NCBI GenBank assembly: GCA_028679855.1
Contig: JAJRAP010000198.1
Span: forward strand, 1 to 6,490
Length of the DNA stretch: 6,490 bases
Direction: 5' to 3'
Source of the DNA: Candidatus Methanoperedens sp.
Lineage (GTDB): Archaea > Halobacteriota > Methanosarcinia > Methanosarcinales > Methanoperedenaceae
The position numbers were made by a program, and so were the translations under genes. The notes below the pieces were generated by a model, which saw only the letters and a program-made list of their open reading frames with translations, was not told where the DNA came from and did not search any database. Positions 1-5,701 of the stretch are shown piece by piece. How positions within the stretch are numbered: the stretch's first letter is position 1; every line of letters begins with the position of its first letter.

Positions 1-1
1 T

Positions 2-340
2 GTAATACCAAATCAGGAAAAGCTGTTCAGAAAAATCTATAATGGTCCCGGAAGAGGTTGCGGCAAGGGTAGAACTAAACGTGGAGCTAATAGAAAGCTA
101 TACAGAGCATTACAACATTTCCTTGGCACAACATCTTCAAGAAGGAATTTAACAAGAAAAAAGCTGAAAGAGTTATTGAATAATTTTAATGAATTACACT
201 GCGAACAATTATTGAAAATTATTGATGATGACTATTTCTATAGCAGGGTAGCTACGATAACAAAGGAAAAAGATTATACTATGGATATCATGGTACCAGT
301 AGCTGAACATTTTGTATCGAATAGTATATTAGTTCACAAT
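2..340 (+). mobile_element. C-terminal part of an intein (probably with homing endonuclease) inserted in the ribonucleotide reductase
   Basis: The 113 residues coded here do not resemble reductase and end in standard intein signals. A block F-like stretch, MDIMVPVAEHF (codons 281-313), is followed by VSNSILVHN, a block G with penultimate His (335-337) and terminal Asn (338-340). The upstream part starts VIPNQEKLFRKI and is rich in Arg/Lys, as in the region after the LAGLIDADG repeats of large archaeal inteins; this part of the call is inference, since no LAGLIDADG motif lies in the window. GC is about 29% over 181-340 against about 44% over 341-500, which fits separate ancestry. The insertion point is directly before the conserved RRGANMG motif, a catalytic-domain site of the kind inteins favour. 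Oddities: the +1 residue is Lys (341-343), not Cys/Ser/Thr; the usual block F His position reads Glu-His; the usual Gly of the NG pair is Ser. Confidence 0.85.
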
Positions 341-1621
341 AAGCGGCGAGGTGCGAATATGGGAATATTGAGGGCAGACCATCCTGATATCATCGAGTTC
401 ATTACAGCAAAGACAAAAGAAGGATTCCTTACGAATTTCAATATCTCTGTTGCTGTTGATGATAAATTCATGACCGCGGTCAAACTGGACGGGGATTACG
501 AATTGATAAATCCACGTAATAATGAAGTGGTTAAGAAGGTGCGAGCGCGGGATATATGGAACCTGATAATAACGATGGCGTGGAGGACTGGTGATCCGGG
601 TATCGTGTTCATTGACGAGATCAACAGACACAATCCCACGCCAAATGTGGGGATGATGGAGAGCACGAATCCATGTGGCGAACAGCCCCTTTTGCCATAT
701 GAATCCTGCAACCTTGGCTCGATAAATCTGGCAAAGATGGTAAAAGATGACGCGATTGACCGGGAAAAACTTGAAAAAACGGTCAATACTGCTGTAAGGT
801 TCCTTGATAATGTAATAGACATCAATAAATACCCTCTTGCGCAAACGGAGGCGATCACAAAAGCCAACAGAAAAATTGGCCTTGGCGTGATGGGGTTCGC
901 AGATATGCTTGTGCAGCTCGGTATCCCGTACAATTCCGAAGAAGCGTTGAAAACATGCAAAGAAGTTATGAGTTTTATCCAGGAGAAATCCCATGCAATG
1001 TCTGAGCGGCTTGCGGATGACCGCGGCGCGTTCCCCAACTTCCCCGGCAGCATTTATAAAAAGCCCATACGCAACGCCACGGTAACTACTGTCGCCCCCA
1101 CGGGCACGATAAGCATCATCGCAGGATGCTCAAGCGGTATTGAGCCCATGTTCGCCATATCGTTCGTGCGAAATGTAATGGAGGGGACGAAACTGCTTGA
1201 GGTGAACCCGTACTTTGAGGCAGTTGCACGGGAACGCGGCTTCTACAGCGAGGAGCTGATGATGAAGATAGCAAAGCATGGGACGCTTGCAGGTATCGAT
1301 GAGGTGCCTGAGGACGTGAAGCGCGTGTTCGTGACTGCTTTCGATATCGCGCCTGAATGGCATGTGAAGATGCAGGCTGCGTTCCAGAAGTACTGCGATA
1401 ACGCGGTATCTAAGACCATCAATTTCCCGCATGATGTTGATATCAAAGAAGTAGAGGAGGCGTATATGTTTGCTTATGAACTGAATTGCAAGGGCATCAC
1501 GGTGTACAGGTATGGGAGCAAGGCGCAGCAGGTGCTTTATCTGGGTGATGCTGTGGATAAATTCGTGTCTGCGGATGATGAATATTCGGGAGGATGCCCG
1601 GCGCCGGTGTGTCCGGTGTGA
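2..1621 (+). CDS. nrdJ: Adenosylcobalamin-dependent (class II) ribonucleotide reductase, 3' part, intein-containing, partial at left edge
   Basis: Class II ribonucleotide reductases make deoxyribonucleotides from ribonucleotides in the cytoplasm, with adenosylcobalamin generating the active-site thiyl radical. The frame is open from base 2 and ends with TGA at 1619-1621; the true start and N-terminal domain lie outside the window, and the TTG at 176 is only an internal codon. Bases 2-340 code the end of an intein; the extein resumes at 341 with KRRGANMGILRADHPDI, a family hallmark. The NPCGE motif (Cys codon 674-676) carries the radical cysteine with its Asn and Glu partners. The motif CNLGSINL (Cys codon 707-709) carries one of the two cysteines oxidised in catalysis; its partner is in the missing part. 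APTGTIS at 1094-1114 is the conserved barrel loop. The protein ends in a CX4C pair (codons 1595-1597 and 1610-1612), fitting a redox-shuttling tail. The family is secure; class II over class I rests on motif flavour. Confidence 0.93.
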   Translation, partial: VIPNQEKLFRKIYNGPGRGCGKGRTKRGANRKLYRALQHFLGTTSSRRNLTRKKLKELLNNFNELHCEQLLKIIDDDYFYSRVATITKEKDYTMDIMVPVAEHFVSNSILVHNKRRGANMGILRADHPDIIEFITAKTKEGFLTNFNISVAVDDKFMTAVKLDGDYELINPRNNEVVKKVRARDIWNLIITMAWRTGDPGIVFIDEINRHNPTPNVGMMESTNPCGEQPLLPYESCNLGSINLAKMVKDDAIDREKLEKTVNTAVRFLDNVIDINKYPLAQTEAITKANRKIGLGVMGFADMLVQLGIPYNSEEALKTCKEVMSFIQEKSHAMSERLADDRGAFPNFPGSIYKKPIRNATVTTVAPTGTISIIAGCSSGIEPMFAISFVRNVMEGTKLLEVNPYFEAVARERGFYSEELMMKIAKHGTLAGIDEVPEDVKRVFVTAFDIAPEWHVKMQAAFQKYCDNAVSKTINFPHDVDIKEVEEAYMFAYELNCKGITVYRYGSKAQQVLYLGDAVDKFVSADDEYSGGCPAPVCPV

Positions 1622-1681
1622 GTTCCTGAACTGAATTTTAAAGAAACTGGAAAGGAATTAAAATGCTGAAACAATGGTGTT

Positions 1682-2938
1682 TCACCCGCAAATCAATTTC
1701 CCCAGGAACTTCGTGTACATCACAAGGTCATCCACCCTGATATTCTCGTCATCCGCGTGCGCATTACTCTCCATCCCCCTCCCTATCCCGAAGCAGCACG
1801 CGGGGAGCCCGGTGACCTTCACAGCATATGCAACATCAAGGCTTCCCTGCGTGCCGGAGCATCTCATATCCCTGTCAGTAACCTCATCCGCCGCCCTCTT
1901 GACCTCCTGCACCCACGGATTGTTCATGTCAGTGAGCATGGGCGCGTAGATGTTATCACAGCTCATTTTTAGATCGATATCCGGGTGTTTTTTCTTCACA
2001 ATAGAAATTGCATCGTTCATCTCTTTGCACACATCGCTGAACTTCTCTTCAGGGATATACCGGCGGTCGCCCTTGAGCGTACACCTGTCAGGCACGATGT
2101 TCTGCTTCACTCCCCCATTGATAACAGTGATGTTAAGAACAGGCATCAGTGTATCGATACCAGTGTTCTGGCTAATAGCCATGCTTGCAGGCACTTTTGA
2201 GCGCCTCCTCTCGACCTTTGCCTTGAGTTCCAGAAGCCCGTTCATCACAGGCACTGCTTTCTCTATGGCATTCACGCCAAGGAAACTGCTGCCGCTGTGG
2301 TACGATTTCCCGAAAACGTCTATCTGCCAGTCCACGTTCCCATTCGATGCTATTGTAATGTCGTCGCTGTCTCCATCCATGCTCAGGAAATAGTCTGCTT
2401 TTAGTTTCCCAAGGTCTGCAAGGTAGCAAAGACCTGAATACGGCCCCATCTCCTCATCAGTTGTCAGTGCTATGTTCAGGTTGTATCTTGGCTTAATATC
2501 AAGTTCATCAATTGCAGAAAGCACGGTAAAAAACGCAGCCACGCTTCCTTTTGAGTCAGCGACCCCACGCCCGAATATGTGTCCATCTTTTTCAGTGCAC
2601 TCAAACGGGGGCACGCTCCAGCTTGCACTTGCAGGAACAACGTCAAGGTGCGTGTTTATCAGAAGTGTCTTATCCGCGCCAGTATCTTTAGTTGCACATA
2701 TGTTCACCCGCTCGCCCACAAGATGCGTAAGTCTGGGATTTTTCCTCTCGAACAGGTCGCGGGGCATTATAAGCTTCTCAACCTTGAAATCCAGTTCTTC
2801 AAGCTTCGATGCCGCAAGATCCATTATCTTCTCGTAGTTTTCACCAGGCGGCACCTGAGTCGGGATGCGCACAAGTTCATCCAGTGTTCTAATGGTTTCA
2901 CCGGTCTTTGACCCAAGATACTCTAATAATGCCAGCAT
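1682..2938 (-). CDS. M20 family metallopeptidase / ArgE-DapE-type deacylase
   Basis: A 418-residue, two-zinc amidohydrolase of the M20 family, which cleaves amide bonds in N-acylated amino acids, succinyl-diaminopimelate or small peptides in the cytoplasm. Catalytic-domain signatures in order: THLDVVP with first metal ligand His97 and Asp99; GRGVADSKG with bridging Asp128; TTDEEMG with probable general base Glu162 and ligand Glu163; MDGDSDD (188-193) supplying the next acidic ligand; and AHADDEN with final ligand His394. The lid/dimerisation domain (about 200-310) carries KSYHSGSS with His214. Length and motif order match intact family members, so the enzyme should be active. The substrate cannot be read from sequence: acetylornithine deacetylase and succinyl-diaminopimelate desuccinylase are both common labels, and neighbouring genes give no arginine or lysine context. 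The ATG at 2938 is the natural start; I see no clear Shine-Dalgarno sequence. It is convergent with the reductase and divergent from the GTPase. Confidence 0.92.
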   Translation of the reverse strand: MLALLEYLGSKTGETIRTLDELVRIPTQVPPGENYEKIMDLAASKLEELDFKVEKLIMPRDLFERKNPRLTHLVGERVNICATKDTGADKTLLINTHLDVVPASASWSVPPFECTEKDGHIFGRGVADSKGSVAAFFTVLSAIDELDIKPRYNLNIALTTDEEMGPYSGLCYLADLGKLKADYFLSMDGDSDDITIASNGNVDWQIDVFGKSYHSGSSFLGVNAIEKAVPVMNGLLELKAKVERRRSKVPASMAISQNTGIDTLMPVLNITVINGGVKQNIVPDRCTLKGDRRYIPEEKFSDVCKEMNDAISIVKKKHPDIDLKMSCDNIYAPMLTDMNNPWVQEVKRAADEVTDRDMRCSGTQGSLDVAYAVKVTGLPACCFGIGRGMESNAHADDENIRVDDLVMYTKFLGKLICG

Positions 2939-2982
2939 TTGTGTCCAGAAAGGCTCTTTTTACCCAAATGCTTTTTGCCTTG

Positions 2983-2991
2983 CTTATATCT
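2983..2991 (-). promoter_or_regulatory. Possible archaeal TATA box for the M20 peptidase gene
   Basis: Read on the minus strand this is AGATATAAG, an AT-rich TATA-like element. Its centre near 2987 would place transcription start around 2960, giving a leader of roughly 22 nt before the ATG at 2938. On the plus strand the same element lies only 11 nt from the GTPase ATG at 3002, too close for a normal archaeal promoter serving that start. No second convincing TATA box was seen for the GTPase in this 63-nt divergent spacer. The call rests on position and base composition only. Confidence 0.35.
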
Positions 2992-3001
2992 ATTAGAGCC
3001 G

Positions 3002-4093
3002 ATGGCACTGGAAGAAGATATAAAGGCGGTCGAAGAAGAAATATCAAAAACGAAGTATAACAAGGCTACCGAAGGTCACCTAGGCAGACTTAAAGCCAAA
3101 CTGTCAAGGTTAAGAGAAGAAGTGCAGAAAAAGGCATCGACAAAATCAGGCGGGGAAGGTTTCGCGGTAAAGAAATCAGGTGATGCATCAGTTGTGCTTC
3201 TGGGGTTTCCGTCCGTAGGAAAAAGTACGCTCTTGAACAGCCTGACAGGGACAGAATCCGCTGTCGCGTCGTATGAATTTACCACGCTTGATGTGGTGCC
3301 AGGGGCGCTGGAATATAAAGGCGCCACTATCCAGATACTTGACGTTCCGGGGGTTTTAAAGGGTGCAGCATCCGGGAGGGGACGCGGGAAAGAGGTCCTT
3401 GCAGTGGTGAGGAACGCTGACCTTGTGCTGATAATGCTCGATGTTTTCCAGCTTGTCCATCATAATGTCCTTCTTGAGGAGCTGTTCGCTGCCGGCATCC
3501 GGGTCAATTCAAGACCGCCCGAAGTAACGATCCGGAAAAAACCGCGGGGTGGAATAAGCATCAGCAGCACAGTGGAAGTAGGGCTTAACGAGGATACGAT
3601 AAAATCCATAATGGGTGAATACAGGATACACAACGCGAACGTGGTGATACGCGAGAATATCAATATCGACCAGTTGATCGATGCCATACTGGGCAACAGG
3701 AAGTACATTTCCGGCATCGTGGTCATCAATAAGATAGACCTCGCGGATGAATATACTCTCAGGGAATGCAAAGAAAAATTCCCGGATGCGTTACTTATTT
3801 CTGCTGATAAAAAGACACATATTGATGAACTCAAGGAGTTGCTTTATAAGAAACTCGGGTTCATAAGGATCTATATGAAGCCTCAGGGCCAGCCACCTGA
3901 TATGGAAAAACCTATGATAGTCAGATACGGATCTTCAATAGGTGATATTTGTGACCGCCTGCACCGTGATTTCAGGAAACGGTTCAGATATGCCCATGTA
4001 TGGGGAGATTCTGCAAAGCATAAGGGTCAGCGTGTAGGTCTTGAGCATTTGCTTTATGACAATGACATACTTACGATAATATTGAGGAAATGA
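3002..4093 (+). CDS. DRG/Rbg-type GTP-binding protein with TGS domain (Obg-related)
   Basis: A 363-residue GTPase of the developmentally regulated GTP-binding family, found in archaea and eukaryotes; eukaryotic relatives associate with ribosomes and translation. The N-terminal segment (1-45) is charged and helical, with the typical YNKATE motif. The G domain follows: P-loop GFPSVGKS (68-75), G2 region YEFTTLD (91-97), G3 DVPG (114-117), G4 NKID (243-246) and G5 SA (267-268). The stretch between G3 and G4 (about 165-230) matches the extra insertion seen in DRG proteins, and a TGS domain fills about 287-363. I chose ATG 3002 because the family protein begins with MxLEEDIKAVEEEI-like sequence; a TTG at 2939 would add 21 residues without family resemblance. 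All GTPase motifs are intact. It heads a run with the Nudix gene (1-nt gap) and transcription factor S. Confidence 0.95.
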   Translation: MALEEDIKAVEEEISKTKYNKATEGHLGRLKAKLSRLREEVQKKASTKSGGEGFAVKKSGDASVVLLGFPSVGKSTLLNSLTGTESAVASYEFTTLDVVPGALEYKGATIQILDVPGVLKGAASGRGRGKEVLAVVRNADLVLIMLDVFQLVHHNVLLEELFAAGIRVNSRPPEVTIRKKPRGGISISSTVEVGLNEDTIKSIMGEYRIHNANVVIRENINIDQLIDAILGNRKYISGIVVINKIDLADEYTLRECKEKFPDALLISADKKTHIDELKELLYKKLGFIRIYMKPQGQPPDMEKPMIVRYGSSIGDICDRLHRDFRKRFRYAHVWGDSAKHKGQRVGLEHLLYDNDILTIILRK

Positions 4094-4094
4094 G

Positions 4095-4571
4095 ATGAAA
4101 TGGAACCTTGATAAACGCAGATTTGTTCCAGTAACGCCTCTTCTAACTGTTGATACTGTGATACTTTATATGGGAAAGCTTGTCTTCATAAAGCGTAAAA
4201 ACGATCCATTTAAAGGCCATTTTGCGCTTCCAGGGGGTTTTGTGGAGGTGGGTGAGACTGTTGAAACAGCGGCTGTACGTGAGGCAAAGGAGGAAACAGG
4301 ACTTGATGTGGATATAATCAAGCTTCTTGGCGTGTATTCAGAGCCTTCGCGCGACCCGAGGGGTCATACAGTCTCGGTATGTTTTCTTGCATCGGGAAGA
4401 GGAAACCTTAAAGCAGGTTCAGATGCTTTAGATACAGGACTTTTTGGTATGAACGAAATACCAGAACTGGCATTTGACCACAATAAGATCATAGAAAAAG
4501 CCAGGAGTGATATAAATGGAATTCTGTCCGAAATGCAAAAGCATGATGATGCCCGCAAAGAACGTTTTTAA
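4095..4571 (+). CDS. Nudix hydrolase, ADP-ribose pyrophosphatase-like
   Basis: A 158-residue Nudix protein, a family that hydrolyses nucleoside diphosphates linked to another group. The Nudix box GX5EX7REUXEEXGU is complete at 48-70: Gly48, Glu54, Arg62-Glu63, the metal-binding Glu66-Glu67 and Gly69. The ALPGGFVEVGE lead-in and the downstream YSEPSRDPRGHTVS segment (81-94) are typical of archaeal enzymes described as ADP-ribose pyrophosphatases (ADP-ribose to AMP plus ribose 5-phosphate); substrate assignment is by this resemblance only. ATG 4095 lies one base after the GTPase stop, with TGAGG (4083-4087) as a plausible ribosome binding site inside the GTPase gene, so translation is probably coupled. 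The last 18 codons overlap the start of transcription factor S in another frame, giving a charged tail (QKHDDARKERF) that is unlikely to be part of the fold. Confidence 0.93.
   Translation: MKWNLDKRRFVPVTPLLTVDTVILYMGKLVFIKRKNDPFKGHFALPGGFVEVGETVETAAVREAKEETGLDVDIIKLLGVYSEPSRDPRGHTVSVCFLASGRGNLKAGSDALDTGLFGMNEIPELAFDHNKIIEKARSDINGILSEMQKHDDARKERF
4503..4511 (+). promoter_or_regulatory. Shine-Dalgarno sequence for transcription factor S
   Basis: AGGAGTGAT lies just upstream of ATG 4516 and closely matches the anti-Shine-Dalgarno complement GGAGGTGAT, lacking one G. It is inside the Nudix coding sequence and supports ATG 4516 as the true start despite the 56-nt overlap. Confidence 0.7.
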
Positions 4572-4818
4572 ATGCAGGAAGTGCGGGTTCGAAAAAGAGA
4601 TCAAAGAAAGTTTTGTCTCAAAGACCGAAAGAAAGGAACGCGAGTTAACCGTGCTGGAAGGGAGGGAGATGGGGATGCCCACGACACGGGCAAGGTGTGA
4701 GGACTGCGGTAATGATACTGCTTACTGGTGGCTGCGTCAGCTTCGTTCGGCTGATGAAAGCGAGGTCAGGTTCTTCAGGTGCACAAAGTGCGGGAAGACC
4801 TGGAGAGAGTATAATTGA
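4516..4818 (+). CDS. tfs: Transcription factor S (archaeal TFIIS-like RNA polymerase cleavage factor)
   Basis: A 100-residue protein with two zinc ribbons, the usual size for archaeal TFS. It helps stalled RNA polymerase by stimulating cleavage of the backtracked transcript, which also aids fidelity. The N-terminal ribbon has Cys4, Cys7, Cys20 and Cys23 (CPKC and CRKC), resembling Rpb9/RpoM. A linker follows, and the C-terminal TFIIS-type ribbon has Cys61, Cys64, Cys89 and Cys92. The hairpin between the last two pairs carries RSADES with Asp80-Glu81, the acidic pair that reaches into the polymerase active site, so this looks like an active cleavage factor, not an inhibitory paralogue lacking that pair. 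The C-terminal KTWREYN is also typical. It is last in the GTPase-Nudix-TFS run and overlaps the Nudix gene by 56 nt with its own Shine-Dalgarno. The stop at 4816-4818 lies 13 nt from the convergent stress protein gene. Confidence 0.96.
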   Translation: MEFCPKCKSMMMPAKNVFKCRKCGFEKEIKESFVSKTERKERELTVLEGREMGMPTTRARCEDCGNDTAYWWLRQLRSADESEVRFFRCTKCGKTWREYN

Positions 4819-4831
4819 ACCTGATGCATTT

Positions 4832-5701
4832 TCATTTAAATTTCCTGGCTCTTACCGCCAGAACAGATCTATTGGTCCGCCTGACCACATCACGAGCCGT
4901 ACCTCCGAGCAGCAGTTCCCTGAACATTCCTTTTCCGAGGGTACTTATTATTATAATCGATACATTTTCCTCTTCTGCCAATGAAATGATGCTTTCTGAG
5001 GGACTCCCGGCAAGAGCATGTATTTTGACCTTTATACCTTCGCTTCTAAAGTCTTTTGCGATATCTTCAAGCCTCTTCTTTGCCTCTTTAATACAGGTAT
5101 CTATCTCTTCCTGTGTTTCTCCTTTATCAACAACATGCACAAGTACAACTTTTCCGACCCCTTTTAAATCCTTAACAAGCGATATTGTTTCCATTGCAGG
5201 CTCAGAAAAATCAACAGGTAAAAGCACTTTTGAAAAAACATTTGGGGACAATTTTTCATATTTTTTATCTCCATGCCGTTCACCGAATTTATGACGCATG
5301 ATCAAAACATGTGAATTTCCATAGCGCAACACGTCAGTGGCAACACTTCCAAGAAGGATTCCTTCGATAAGACTTTTTCCGTGCGCACCCATTACAACTA
5401 GAGTTGTCTTTTCTTTATTCAGGATTTCTATGATCGCGTGCGAAACATCGCCCCCTGTTATCACTTCTATCTTCACTTTGACTTTCAGCCCGATATTTTC
5501 AAGATGCTTTTTCTGTTCATTGAGGTGAATCCTGGCATCCTGAATATGGAGGTCTTGCACAAATCCTTTTTTTAAAAGATGAGCCGTATCGACCACATGC
5601 AGAAGCAACACTTCTTTTACACCTGGAATATCACCGATGCATTCCAGTGTTTTCTGGGCATACTCTGAAAAATCAGTTGGAAATAATACCTTTTCAAACA
5701 T
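4832..5701 (-). CDS. Tandem universal stress protein (two UspA domains)
   Basis: A 289-residue cytoplasmic protein made of two UspA-fold domains in one chain. Domain 1 (about 1-137) begins EKVLFPTDFSE and carries the ATP-binding signature G-2X-G-9X-G-S in full: Gly105, Gly108, Gly118, Ser119. Domain 2 (about 155-286) begins SKVLLPVDFSE, and its signature is altered: Ser253 replaces the first Gly, Gly256 is kept, and the end reads Gly266-Gly267-Thr268. Both domains keep the first-strand Asp (Asp10 and Asp164) that usually contacts nucleotide. Domain 1 is therefore a likely ATP binder and domain 2 a weaker candidate. Such proteins are usually linked to stress survival, but no specific partner can be named. 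Its ATG directly follows the stop codon of the upstream unknown gene with no spacer, so the two are probably cotranscribed. It converges on transcription factor S. Confidence 0.94.
   Translation of the reverse strand: MFEKVLFPTDFSEYAQKTLECIGDIPGVKEVLLLHVVDTAHLLKKGFVQDLHIQDARIHLNEQKKHLENIGLKVKVKIEVITGGDVSHAIIEILNKEKTTLVVMGAHGKSLIEGILLGSVATDVLRYGNSHVLIMRHKFGERHGDKKYEKLSPNVFSKVLLPVDFSEPAMETISLVKDLKGVGKVVLVHVVDKGETQEEIDTCIKEAKKRLEDIAKDFRSEGIKVKIHALAGSPSESIISLAEEENVSIIIISTLGKGMFRELLLGGTARDVVRRTNRSVLAVRARKFK

Noticed and set aside
77..97. The intein contains RTKRGANRK, resembling the extein motif KRRGANMG after the splice junction, as if a piece of extein were copied into the intein.
   Set aside because: The matching bases are only about 9 of 15 over the core, the rest of the neighbourhood does not align, and the region is Arg/Lys-rich anyway. 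Most likely coincidence.
176..178. TTG at 176 as the start of the ribonucleotide reductase.
   Set aside because: The frame is open to base 2 and the protein around this codon is mid-intein, so it is an internal Leu codon, not a start.
1622..1681. Possible terminator between the convergent reductase and M20 genes.
   Set aside because: No stem-loop and no run of more than four T on either strand; nothing beyond a 60-nt AT-rich spacer.
1950..2393. Long open frames opposite the M20 gene and others opposite the reductase and stress protein genes.
   Set aside because: They lie antisense to strongly conserved genes, have no recognisable motifs and have low-complexity Ser/Phe-rich translations typical of shadow frames.
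2942..2953. Similar short string GTCCAGAAAGG at 2942-2953 and GTCCCAGAAAGG at 6341-6354, a possible shared regulatory site.
   Set aside because: The second copy lies inside a coding frame, the two differ by an insertion, and no other copies were seen.
2952..3000. Inverted repeat GGCTCT (2952-2957) and AGAGCC (2995-3000) around the divergent spacer, a possible operator.
   Set aside because: Only 6 bp with a 37-nt gap; a repeat this short is expected fairly often by chance in such a stretch.
4830..4842. T-rich stretch TTTTCATTT as an archaeal terminator for transcription factor S.
   Set aside because: It is interrupted, lies within the 3' end of the opposite-strand stress protein gene, and is not longer than other T-rich spots nearby.
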